From PLA3 sp964592235 (GTDB lineage: Bacteria > Planctomycetota > Phycisphaerae > UBA1845 > UTPLA1), in assembly GCA_964592235.1 (NCBI GenBank), contig CAZQCF010000005.1, positions 62,001 to 126,000 of the forward strand: a DNA stretch of 64,000 nt, given 5' to 3'. Both the position numbers and the translations under genes were made by a program. Positions within the stretch are counted from its first letter, which is position 1. Each line of letters begins with the position of its first letter. Positions 34,765-42,846 of this stretch are shown piece by piece. The notes beneath the pieces are model-generated. The model did not search any database, was not told the DNA's origin, and saw nothing but the letters and a program-made list of their open reading frames with translations.

Positions 34765-35919
34765 ATGGTCGCACCAAAGTTCTGGCCGGTCATTATCAAG
34801 CAGGCGCTTCGTCAAAAGACGCGCAGCGGGCTGACCATCGCCGGTGTCGCGTTGATGATGGTACTCTTCGGCGGTGTGCACGCGATGCAGGCAGGCGTCG
34901 AGCAGGCGACCCGTGCCACCGCGCAGGACACGCGGCTGATTGTCTATCGCAAGGATCGCTATTGCCCGGCGACGAGTCGATTGCCGCAATCGTATCTGGA
35001 TCGGCTGCGCGCGGTGTCGGGCGTCGCGTCGGTGGTGCCGGTGCGCGTGGTGGTGAACAACTGCCGCACGGCGCTGGACGTGGTGACGTTTCGCGGTGTG
35101 CCGGAGGACGCGTTCGCGGCGGAATACGCGGGCCGGATTCGCTTCGTCGCGGGCTCGCTGGAAGACTGGCGGCGGCGAAGCGATGCCGTGCTTCTCGGTG
35201 AGACGCTGGCCGGTCGGCGGCGATTGAACGTGGGGGACCGATTCGACGCCGCGGGGATCACCGTCTATGTCGCGGGGATCATCGCATCGGACGAAGCGCA
35301 GCATGAGAACGTGGCCTACGCGCATTTGAGTTTTATTCAGTACGCGACCGGCGGCCGCCAGGGCGGCCACGTGACGCAATTCGACGTTCGCGCCCAGGCG
35401 GGCGCGCCGCCGGACTCCGTCGCGGCGGCGATCGACCGGGAATTTGCGATAGACGCCGATCCGACCTTTACGCAATCGGCGCAGTCGTTTGTAGCCGGTG
35501 CGGCGAAGGACATCGTGGAGATCGCGGGCTTCACGCGCTGGCTGGGCTGGGCGGCGCTGGCAGCGGTGATGGCGCTGGTGAGCAACGCGGTGTTTCTCGC
35601 GGTTCGTCAGCGCATCACGGAGCATGCGGTGCTACAGACGCTGGGGTTCGAGGGCGGCCTGTTGGCGCGCTGGGTGGTCACCGAGGGTTTGCTGCTAAGC
35701 GTGATGGGGGGCGTGGTCGGTTGCAGCGTGGTGGTGCTATGGCTGGCGTGGGGGCAGTACAGCATCTCGGTGGAGGGCGTCAGCATTCCCATCCGCGCGG
35801 GGCTGTCGCTGTTTGCACAGGGCGCGGCGTTGAGCGCGGTCGTGGGAATTGTCGCGGGGCTGGTTCCCGCGTGGGAAGTCTCCCGCCGGGAAACCGCAAC
35901 GTGCTTTCGGACCGTTTGA
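34765..35919 (+). CDS. FtsX-like ABC permease, first
   Basis: 384 aa permease with MacB/FtsX topology: one N-terminal transmembrane helix (about 20-38), a large periplasmic domain (to about 255), then three helices (about 260-285, 308-335, 345-368). It begins three bases after the ATPase stop, showing coupling. The periplasmic domain has one Cys in YCPATS and one in NNCRTA, possibly a disulfide. Two different permease genes make a heterodimer likely (inference). Confidence 0.88.
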   Translation: MVAPKFWPVIIKQALRQKTRSGLTIAGVALMMVLFGGVHAMQAGVEQATRATAQDTRLIVYRKDRYCPATSRLPQSYLDRLRAVSGVASVVPVRVVVNNCRTALDVVTFRGVPEDAFAAEYAGRIRFVAGSLEDWRRRSDAVLLGETLAGRRRLNVGDRFDAAGITVYVAGIIASDEAQHENVAYAHLSFIQYATGGRQGGHVTQFDVRAQAGAPPDSVAAAIDREFAIDADPTFTQSAQSFVAGAAKDIVEIAGFTRWLGWAALAAVMALVSNAVFLAVRQRITEHAVLQTLGFEGGLLARWVVTEGLLLSVMGGVVGCSVVVLWLAWGQYSISVEGVSIPIRAGLSLFAQGAALSAVVGIVAGLVPAWEVSRRETATCFRTV

Positions 35920-35931
35920 GGATGATCGCTG

Positions 35932-37098
35932 ATGCGACGCATTCCATTTGAATATGCCGTGCGGAACCTGGGGCGCTCGCCGCAGCGCTGCATCGCGGGC
36001 CTGGTCGGCAGCGCGCTCGTCGTGCTGCTCGTCCTGTGCGCGGGGGGATTCGTACGCGGCATGATCCGCGGGCTGGCGGTGACCGGACAGGCCGACAACG
36101 TCATCCTGCTTGGCGCGGGCAGCGAGGAGAGCATCGAACGAAGCGAGGTTGATGCCGCCGTGCCGGGTATCGTCGCGGCCGCGATCAGCGGGATTCGGTC
36201 GGATCTGGGGCAGCCGTATGTCTCCGAAGAGTCGCACGTGCAGGTGGAGATTCGCGAGCGGGCGGATGCCCGGGAAACGCGGTCGGCGTTTTTTCGCGGT
36301 GTCACACCTGCGGCATTACTCGTTCATCGGCAGGTGCGCATTCTGGAGGGGCGATTCCCTCGCGCGGGAGATCGCGAGCTGCTGGTGGGGCGCTATACGG
36401 CCGTGCGCCTTGGGTTGCCGGAGGCCGCCCTTGCGCCCGGCGGGACGTTGTGGGTGGATGGTCACGAATGGAAGGTCGTCGGTCGATTCGCGGCGCCCGG
36501 CAGCGTGATTGAGTCGGAATTGTGGTGCCCGCTGTCAGACATTCAGATCATGATGAAGCGGACGGGTTACTCCTGCGTCGTGCTGACGCTGGGCGATGCC
36601 GAGTTCGCGGATGTTGATGCATTCTGCAAACAGCGGCTGGACCTGGAGCTGGTGGCGATTCGCGAATCGGATTATTACGCGAAATTGACGGATTTCTTTG
36701 GACCGATCCGCATGGTCGTGTGGGCGACGGCAGCGCTGATCGCGCTGGGCGGCCTCTTCGGCGGGTTGAACACGCTCTATGCGGCGTTTGCCTCGCGCGT
36801 GCGCGAGTTGGCGATGCTGCAGACGCTGGGCTTCTCGCGCCGGGCGATCCTGTTGAGCCTGATTCAGGAATCGCAGGTGCTTACTTGCGCCGGCGCATTG
36901 GTTGCATCGCTCGCGGCCGTGTTGTGGCTGGACGGCCTGGCGGTGCGATTCTCGCTCGGCGTGTTCGCGCTGGCGATCGATGGGCCGACGCTTGCGCTGG
37001 GCATCGGAGCAGCCCTGTTGCTGGGGCTGTTCGGGGCATTACCACCGGGCTGGCGATGCCTGCGGCCGACGATTGGCGAAGCGCTGAAGGCGGCGTGA
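35932..37098 (+). CDS. FtsX-like ABC permease, second
   Basis: 388 aa, same topology as its neighbour: a helix near 18-36, a periplasmic domain to about 255, and three C-terminal helices, with LAMLQTLGFSRRAILLSLIQE in the conserved FtsX loop. It starts 12 bases after the first permease gene. The two share the loop motif but differ elsewhere, so they look like old paralogues. Cargo cannot be read from the sequence. Confidence 0.88.
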   Translation: MRRIPFEYAVRNLGRSPQRCIAGLVGSALVVLLVLCAGGFVRGMIRGLAVTGQADNVILLGAGSEESIERSEVDAAVPGIVAAAISGIRSDLGQPYVSEESHVQVEIRERADARETRSAFFRGVTPAALLVHRQVRILEGRFPRAGDRELLVGRYTAVRLGLPEAALAPGGTLWVDGHEWKVVGRFAAPGSVIESELWCPLSDIQIMMKRTGYSCVVLTLGDAEFADVDAFCKQRLDLELVAIRESDYYAKLTDFFGPIRMVVWATAALIALGGLFGGLNTLYAAFASRVRELAMLQTLGFSRRAILLSLIQESQVLTCAGALVASLAAVLWLDGLAVRFSLGVFALAIDGPTLALGIGAALLLGLFGALPPGWRCLRPTIGEALKAA

Positions 37099-37132
37099 AG
37101 GATTGAGTGACAAAAAAAGGAGTCAGTACGTG

Positions 37133-37726
37133 ATGGGCATTCATCGAATGAGTCAGTTCAGAGTGAATTGGCTGTGCGGCGTGCGTCGAACTTGCACCGT
37201 CGCGTGCCTGGCGGCTGGTTGCGCGATCCTGACCGGCGCCTGCGACCGCGGGGCAGGGGAGTCGTCAGCTCGCAACGCAACCAACGGCGCAGCCGAATCG
37301 CTGCCTCCCGACCTGTTTCTCAAGGTCGAGCCGGCCGGCGCGAAGAGCGTGCTGGAAGTGAAACGCACCGCGAAGGCTGGTGACGAAGTCGTGGTCCGCG
37401 GCCGAATCGGCGGGAGCAAGTCGCCGTTTGTCGAGGGCCGCGCGATGTTCACGCTGACGGATTTGAGCCTGCCGCCCTGCAACGCGAATCCCGAGGACAA
37501 GTGTTCGACGCCGTGGGATTACTGCTGCGAGCCGGCGGATCGGATCGCGGCACACTCGCTGACGGCGCAGATTGAGGGTCCTGACAGGCACGTCCTCAAG
37601 GCGAGCTTGCGGGGTAACTCGGAACTGTTGCCATCGGCCGAGTTAGTCTTGAAGGGCCGCGTTGTCAGAAACGATGGCGAAAAGTCGTTTGTTGTATCGG
37701 GGACGGGTCTGTATGTTCGTCGGTAA
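37133..37726 (+). CDS. Exported putative lipoprotein of the efflux cluster
   Basis: About 197 aa. A basic start and hydrophobic stretch lead to Cys residues in ACLAAGC and LTGAC, a loose lipobox. The mature part has an OB-like beta pattern (DEVVVRGRIGG, RAMFTLTDLSLPPC, VLKGRVV) and four closely spaced Cys (PPCNANPEDKC to DYCCEP). I do not know the family. AAAGGAG precedes GTG 37130 and ATG 37133, so the longer TTG start at 37103 is rejected. It is the last gene of the transporter operon and the second Cys-rich exported protein of the cluster. Confidence 0.65.
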   Translation: MGIHRMSQFRVNWLCGVRRTCTVACLAAGCAILTGACDRGAGESSARNATNGAAESLPPDLFLKVEPAGAKSVLEVKRTAKAGDEVVVRGRIGGSKSPFVEGRAMFTLTDLSLPPCNANPEDKCSTPWDYCCEPADRIAAHSLTAQIEGPDRHVLKASLRGNSELLPSAELVLKGRVVRNDGEKSFVVSGTGLYVRR

Positions 37727-37731
37727 TCCCT

Positions 37732-37820
37732 TGCAAGTTTAGGGGTCGCTTCGCCAAGCCGAGCGAGCGACCGATCCCGTACGTCTCGCAACCTGACTGC
37801 CGACCCCTTAGATTCTTGCA
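37732..37820. repeat. Nested inverted repeat before tRNA-Arg
   Basis: Imperfect outer arms TGCAAGTTTAGGGGTCG (37732-37748) and its near complement (37801-37820) enclose a second pair, GTCGCT/AGCGAC (about 37745-37771). This 89-base element can fold into a branched hairpin. It lies after the efflux operon and 75 bases before tRNA-Arg. It may be a terminator-like structure or a repeat unit. Confidence 0.5.
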
Positions 37821-37895
37821 GGGGCAAGGCAGGGCGGGGTGTCTTGTCGCCGGGGCGACCGGCGATACAATCCTCGTCTTGATGAAACTGCGCGA

Positions 37896-37969
37896 GTCCC
37901 CGTAGCTCAACTGGACAGAGTGTCGGCCTCCGAAGCCGAAGGTTGCAGGTTCGACTCCTGCCGGGGACG
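37896..37969 (+). tRNA. tRNA-Arg (CCG)
   Basis: Cloverleaf with acceptor GTCCCCG pairing CGGGGAC, D-arm AGCTCAACTGGACAGAGT, anticodon loop CTCCGAA (CCG, reading CGG), T-arm GCAGGTTCGACTCCTGC and discriminator G. CCA is not encoded. Confidence 0.95.
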
Positions 37970-38025
37970 TTGGGGAGTTCGCGTCGGGCGAGGTGGAAGG
38001 CGGCCCGTCGTGTGGAGGATCGGGC

Positions 38026-38388
38026 GTGGCGAATCGCATGCTGGTGACGGATTACGCGGGTGTCACAGTCGTGACATTCACGGACAGCTCCATCCTCGAC
38101 AGCGCCGCCATTGACCAGCTCGGCAAGGACCTGTACGCCCTGCCCGACGCCCAGAACAAGCAGAAGCTGATCCTCGACTTCACGCGGGTCAAGACGCTCT
38201 CCTCCCGGGCGCTGGGCCTGCTTATCAACCTCAAGAAGAAGATGCTGGCGATCAAGGGCGACCTGGCCTTGTGCGGGATGAACGGCGAGATCAAGAAGAT
38301 GTTTTCCATCACCGGGCTGGAGAAAGAGTTCAGCTTCTACGCCGACGACGCCGCGGCTCTGAAGGCTTTCAACGTTCATCTTCGATAG
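38026..38388 (+). CDS. STAS domain anti-sigma factor antagonist-like protein
   Basis: 120 aa single STAS domain. It has the SpoIIAA-like pattern VTVVTFTDSSILDSAAI, then LILDFTRVKTLSSRALGLL, where the first or second Ser is the expected phosphorylation site, and LCGMNGEIKKMFSITGL. Such proteins switch partner anti-sigma kinases or stressosomes; no partner is encoded here. Start GTG 38026 has GGAGGA six bases upstream and is preferred over ATG 38038. It follows tRNA-Arg by 56 bases and stands alone. Confidence 0.87.
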   Translation: MANRMLVTDYAGVTVVTFTDSSILDSAAIDQLGKDLYALPDAQNKQKLILDFTRVKTLSSRALGLLINLKKKMLAIKGDLALCGMNGEIKKMFSITGLEKEFSFYADDAAALKAFNVHLR

Positions 38389-38491
38389 CGATGGATGCGC
38401 GGGTTGCTGCTGATCCGAGCCGCGCCCCTTGACGTCGCTTCGCGAGTTCGAGGGCGACCGTCACGTATCACCGCGAATCACTTAATCCGCG

Positions 38492-39862
38492 TCACTTTCC
38501 GTTCTTCGGCAGGCCTTCGCGCGCGATCTTCTCCATCGCCTCGCAGAACAGGTCCAGCTCGTCAAACGTCGTATAGACGTTGGCCGTGACGCGCACGCCG
38601 TGAATGTCTTCATGCTCGATCGGCGTCACAATGATCTTGTGCTTGTCCCACAGGTGCGACGTGAGAGCCAGCGGTTCGATGCCGTCGATGCCGACCGTGC
38701 CGATGGCGCAGGACTGATCGGGGGCGAGGTTCGTGAACAGCTTCACTTTTTCATGCTTCATGAGTCGCGTGGCCCAGTAATTCCGCAGCGTGCGGAGTCG
38801 ATTTTCTTTGCGCTTCGGGCCGATTCCGAGGTGGAATGCAATCGCCTCGCCGATGGCCAGGCGCCCGGCGTCCGGGTGGGTGCCAATTTCCTCGAACTTG
38901 CGGATGTTCTCCGACTTCGGGTCTTCCGGCGCGGTGAGGGGCCAGAGGTCCCTGATCATGCCGCGACGCACATGGAGAAACCCGGTGCCGATCGGCGCGG
39001 TCAGCCATTTATGACAACTGACTCCGTACATGTCGCAATCGATTTCGCGGCCATCGTACGCGACCTGTCCGAAGGCGTGCGCCCCGTCGACGATGATGAT
39101 CAGCCCGCGCTTTCGCGCCATGGCACAGATATCTCGAACGGGCAGGATGCGACCAGTGAGAAAGACGACGTGCGAGACGAGAAGAATGCGCGTTTTGTTC
39201 GTGATGCCGCGCTCAAACGCGCCGACGACTTCGTCCTGCGATGCATCGGGCGGCGGCAGGGGGACTTGTTTCATCACGACGCCTTCGCGTTTTTCGCGCT
39301 GGCGGATTGTTGCGATCATGCGCGGATAATCGTGCGTGGAAGTGAGAATCTCGTCGCCGGGCTTGAGGTCGATGCCGTTCAGGGAAATTTGGAGCGCCTC
39401 ACTGGCGTTGCGCGTGATGGCCATTTCCTCGGGATCGCAGCCGTACAGCCGGGCGAGCTTGGCGCGGACGAGTTCAAGTTGGGGGTCCTGCACCTGCCAC
39501 AGGTGGCGCGCGGGGGCGTTGTTGGTGAATTCCAGTTGCCGCCGTTGCGCGTCCATGACGACGCGCGGCGACGGGCACACGCCGCCGTTGTTCAAATTGA
39601 TGAATGACCGGTCAATCGAGAATGCCTGCTGCACGTTGAACCAGAACGATTCATCATTCTCGTCGTGGGCCTTGTCACGAGTGCTTGCGGACTGATGGCC
39701 GTCCGACATCGGCTTGCCGTCTCGCAGTACATCTCCATTCACTTGTTGGCGCGCGTTTGCGTTTTGAATAATCGCGGGCCAATTATCGATGAGGCTGGGC
39801 AGCGTGTAGGCTGCGGTCGCCCCGCCCAGGGTTCGCAGAAACATCCGTCGATCGGTTTGCAT
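38492..39862 (-). CDS. Tat-exported class V aminotransferase
   Basis: 456 aa PLP enzyme related to isopenicillin N epimerase and cysteine desulfurases. The N-terminus carries a twin-arginine-type signal (DRRMFLRTLGGATAAYTLP). The fold-type I core shows FINLNNGGVCPSP, ITRNASEALQ, IIVDGAHAFGQ with the PLP Asp, and the Schiff-base Lys in SCHKWLTAPIG. Export of a PLP enzyme by Tat fits cofactor loading in the cytoplasm. The substrate is unknown. The ATG at 39862 starts the signal cleanly, though no strong ribosome site is seen; the frame opens to 39925. Confidence 0.85.
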   Translation of the reverse strand: MQTDRRMFLRTLGGATAAYTLPSLIDNWPAIIQNANARQQVNGDVLRDGKPMSDGHQSASTRDKAHDENDESFWFNVQQAFSIDRSFINLNNGGVCPSPRVVMDAQRRQLEFTNNAPARHLWQVQDPQLELVRAKLARLYGCDPEEMAITRNASEALQISLNGIDLKPGDEILTSTHDYPRMIATIRQREKREGVVMKQVPLPPPDASQDEVVGAFERGITNKTRILLVSHVVFLTGRILPVRDICAMARKRGLIIIVDGAHAFGQVAYDGREIDCDMYGVSCHKWLTAPIGTGFLHVRRGMIRDLWPLTAPEDPKSENIRKFEEIGTHPDAGRLAIGEAIAFHLGIGPKRKENRLRTLRNYWATRLMKHEKVKLFTNLAPDQSCAIGTVGIDGIEPLALTSHLWDKHKIIVTPIEHEDIHGVRVTANVYTTFDELDLFCEAMEKIAREGLPKNGK

Positions 39863-40097
39863 GGTTGATTCGATTGCTTGCGCAATCGGCTCCTTGTTTG
39901 CGTCGCGGCAGCCATTGTAACGCACGTTGCCGACGCGTCGCGGGTGGGCAGGGGCGAGTTTCTGGGTCCGACGCGCTCCGGTACAATTCGCCGCGATAGT
40001 GCCGATTGTGCGAGCAATCGGATGCAGCCCCGGCGCGGCGTTCGCGCCGAAACTTCAACAAGGTAGCCAGCATCCTTTTTTTCAGGGAAACGTCTCC

Positions 40098-41522
40098 ATG
40101 CGCATTCGAGCCCTCGGCCTGATGATCTCAAACGCCATTCTGCTGCTCGCTGTCGCCCCGCTACGCTCGGAGGACGGCATCGCGAAGTACGCGCCCACCG
40201 TGAAGCGGATCATCGAGCAGACGATGCGAGAGAATGACTCGTGGAAAAAGATGGAGGAACTCTGCGACGGAATCGGCCATCGACTTAGCGGTTCGCCCGA
40301 ACTGGAGCGGGCGATTGAATGGGCCATCGCGACCATGAAGGCCGATGGGCACGAGAACGTGCGCGGCGAAAAGGTGATGGTGCCGAAATGGGTGCGTGGC
40401 GAAGAATCGGCGGAAATTGTTTCACCGCGGCGCATGCCGATGGCCATGCTCGGTCTGGGCGGCTCAATCGGCACGCCGAAGGACGGCATCACGGCGCGGG
40501 TGGTCGTTGTGCGCGATGAGGCGGAGCTGGAGGCCGCCGGTGAAAAAGTGAAAGGCGCAATCGTGTTGTACAACAACGCGATGCCCCCGTATGACGAGGA
40601 ACATGGCTCGCGCTACGGCGAGACGGTTCGATTCCGCGGAAAGGGCGCGATCCTCGCGGCGAAGCAGGGCGCTGTGGCGTGCCTGGTGCGCTCGGTGACG
40701 GCTCGGAGCCTGCGCTCGCCGCACACCGGCATGATGCGGTACGAAGAAGGCGTGAAGAAGATTCCCGCGGCGGCCGTGTCATGCGAGGATGCCGAGATGA
40801 TCGCGAGACTGACGGCGCGCGGGCAGGAGGTGAAGGTCACCCTGAAGATGGCGGCGCGGGACGAAGGCATGGCGCCGTCAGCGAATGTCATCGGTGAATT
40901 GCGCGGCCGAGAGCGGCCCGACGAAGTTGTCGTCATTGGCGGGCACTTTGACAGTTGGGACGTGGGTCACGGGGCGCACGACGACGCGACCGGCTGCGTC
41001 ATGGCGATGGAGGCGATCAGCGTGCTGCGGCGGATGGGCTTGACGCCGCGCCGAACGATTCGAGTCGTCCTCTGGACGAACGAGGAGAACGGGTTGATGG
41101 GAGGCAAGGCCTACGCAAAGGACCACGCCGACGAGTTGGACAAGCACATCGTGGCGATCGAATCCGACGCGGGCGGGTTTCGGCCGGAGTCGTTTGGTCT
41201 CGAGTGCGCGGACAAGGCTCGGCGTGAGAAGGCGGCGAAGCAACTGGATGAGATTCTGGCGCTGCTCGCTCCGGTGGGCACGCTGCGAATCAGTGGCGAA
41301 CACAGCGGGGCGGACATCTCACCGATGAAAGAGTCCGGCGTGATGCTGATGGGCCTGGGCGTCGAAGGGTCGAAGTACTTCGATTATCACCACTCGCACG
41401 CCGACACATTGGACAAGGTCGATCCGGTTGAGTTCTCCCAGTGCGTCGCGGTCATGGCGGCCGTGAGTTACGTGATCGCCGACCTGCCGGATCGCTTCGG
41501 CGGCGAGCCGACGCGCGAATGA
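40098..41522 (+). CDS. Exported M28 family zinc peptidase with PA domain
   Basis: 474 aa aminopeptidase or carboxypeptidase Q-like enzyme. A signal peptide (1-24) is followed by a lead domain, a PA-type insert (about 100-245, with GAIVLYNN), and the M28 catalytic core. Zinc ligands are visible in IGGHFDSWD, GAHDDATG, NEENGLMGG (Glu pair), ESDAGG and the C-terminal HHSHADTLD. It releases N-terminal or C-terminal residues from peptides outside the cytoplasm. The frame opens upstream, but ATG 40098 gives the signal peptide. A pair of inverted repeats follows the stop. Confidence 0.9.
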   Translation: MRIRALGLMISNAILLLAVAPLRSEDGIAKYAPTVKRIIEQTMRENDSWKKMEELCDGIGHRLSGSPELERAIEWAIATMKADGHENVRGEKVMVPKWVRGEESAEIVSPRRMPMAMLGLGGSIGTPKDGITARVVVVRDEAELEAAGEKVKGAIVLYNNAMPPYDEEHGSRYGETVRFRGKGAILAAKQGAVACLVRSVTARSLRSPHTGMMRYEEGVKKIPAAAVSCEDAEMIARLTARGQEVKVTLKMAARDEGMAPSANVIGELRGRERPDEVVVIGGHFDSWDVGHGAHDDATGCVMAMEAISVLRRMGLTPRRTIRVVLWTNEENGLMGGKAYAKDHADELDKHIVAIESDAGGFRPESFGLECADKARREKAAKQLDEILALLAPVGTLRISGEHSGADISPMKESGVMLMGLGVEGSKYFDYHHSHADTLDKVDPVEFSQCVAVMAAVSYVIADLPDRFGGEPTRE

Positions 41523-41611
41523 GCTGCGAGCTTTAGTCCGCGCGGCGTTGGGAATCGGTACGAAGCGTTCACGCGTGATCGAATGGCCGCGCGAGCTGAA
41601 GCCCGCGGCTC
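41521..41611. repeat. Inverted pair of palindromic repeats after the M28 gene
   Basis: Two copies in opposite direction, 41521-41546 and 41586-41611, of a 26-base unit resembling GAGCCGCGGGCTTCAGC plus GCGCGGC; they agree at about 21 of 26 positions. Each is itself partly palindromic. The first overlaps the peptidase stop codon. The rest of the 387-base gap (to 41909) holds no gene that I can support. Confidence 0.65.
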
Positions 41612-41909
41612 TGTGAGCAGCCCGCTTGCTCGTGGGGACTGCTGCTGCCTGCGGCAACACAGCAGGATGAATTCGTACAACGATTCCATCCAAGCATTCA
41701 CGTCGTCATAGGATGATTCTCTTTGCCAATCGTCATAACCGTGCGCGATTCAGAATCGCCCGATTCGTCGTAACTCGTTGCATCGCGGACACTTCGCCGG
41801 ATTCGCGTGAAATTCGCATTTTCGGAACACGCAGCGATCCGCGCGATTATCCGGCCCTGGCGCGCCGGATGCCCTATCCTCCCAACGAGCGCGAGAGGGA
41901 GAAGGAGAC

Positions 41910-42254
41910 ATGGCCAGGGGGGTTCGACATCCGGGACGGTGGATCACCGGCGGCGCGACGGCGCTGCTGATCGCGGGGGGGATGATCGGCTGCCGGCAGG
42001 ACGCGCCGTCGCCGATCGCGACATCCGTCGGGACGAATCTCCTGATGGGCGATCCGTGGGAGGACTCGGTCGCCGGTCAGATCGGGCGCACCGACTGGCC
42101 GTCGACGTGGAACGGATATCACAGTCCGCAGGAGACGGTGTACATCGAGTACTACCGCGACTTCTTCGGCAACGAGTTCTCCGAGCGCCAGACGCCGCAG
42201 CGGAACTTCCGCAGCTACAGCGTCGGCGCGGCGCAGCGGCCGGGCAGACCGTAG
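41910..42254 (+). CDS. Small putative lipoprotein
   Basis: 114 aa. A basic start, hydrophobic helix and lipobox-like end (GMIGC, Cys28) suggest a lipoprotein. The mature part is rich in Tyr, Phe and Asn with no known domain (YIEYYRDFFGNEF). A very good ribosome site, GAGGGAGAAGGAG, lies before the ATG, so it is probably well expressed. A terminator follows, so it is a single-gene unit. Confidence 0.75.
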   Translation: MARGVRHPGRWITGGATALLIAGGMIGCRQDAPSPIATSVGTNLLMGDPWEDSVAGQIGRTDWPSTWNGYHSPQETVYIEYYRDFFGNEFSERQTPQRNFRSYSVGAAQRPGRP

Positions 42255-42296
42255 TCGCCCACCGCAATCAGAACGACTGCTCCTTTCAATGCGAGC

Positions 42297-42340
42297 GTGC
42301 CCGGGGGATGGGAAGCCTCCGGGCACGTTTGTTCTTATAC
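42297..42340 (+). terminator. Terminator hairpin after the small lipoprotein gene
   Basis: An 11-base stem with one mismatch (GTGCCCGGGGG with its partner ending at 42326) is followed by a T-rich stretch, GTTTGTTCTT. Confidence 0.75.
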
Positions 42341-42503
42341 GAACACGTTGGATGCAAGACTATCGTTGAAGCGTTGATCAATATTTCAGATTGCTGCCTG
42401 ATCGTCAGTTGGCTGGTATGTGAATAGTTGACTTCGAGCACTCCAATACATTCGGACGCCAGGAGATCAAAGACAAATAAGAAATTACGCTTGACTTCGT
42501 CGA

Positions 42504-42794
42504 TCAAGGCTCGCTCGACGTCGCTCCGAGCAGATCAAAAGCGCCAAACAATGCATCCGACACATCATTGAGTGTCTCAATTCTTCGAGCGTATGGAGCG
42601 CCAAAGTCCTCGGTAATCCTCTGGACTATCGGCGCGATTCGCCGGACGAGGTCTTTCTCCCTCCGTGTAAGTTCTTGGTCAACTTCTCGTCGAACGACCT
42701 CCTGTAAATCAACTTCAGGTTGGAATCTTTGACCAATGGCGAATCCAGAGAGAATGATTGCAATGACCGCCAACCAGGGCGCAGCTCTTGTCAT
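42504..42794 (-). CDS. Small anchored helical protein of unknown function
   Basis: 96 aa. One N-terminal membrane helix (about 5-22) is followed by a charged, helix-rich exterior or periplasmic part (VVRREVDQELTRREKDLV). No domain is recognised. The ribosome site GAGGGAGG stands six to seven bases before the ATG. It lies 52 bases before the stop of arcA on the map, downstream of arcA on the same strand, and may be read with it. Confidence 0.65.
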   Translation of the reverse strand: MTRAAPWLAVIAIILSGFAIGQRFQPEVDLQEVVRREVDQELTRREKDLVRRIAPIVQRITEDFGAPYARRIETLNDVSDALFGAFDLLGATSSEP

Positions 42795-42846
42795 AAGTCG
42801 CCTCCCTCTAGTTTGTCAGGGTGATTCAAGTCTGCTTAGCCGTCGA

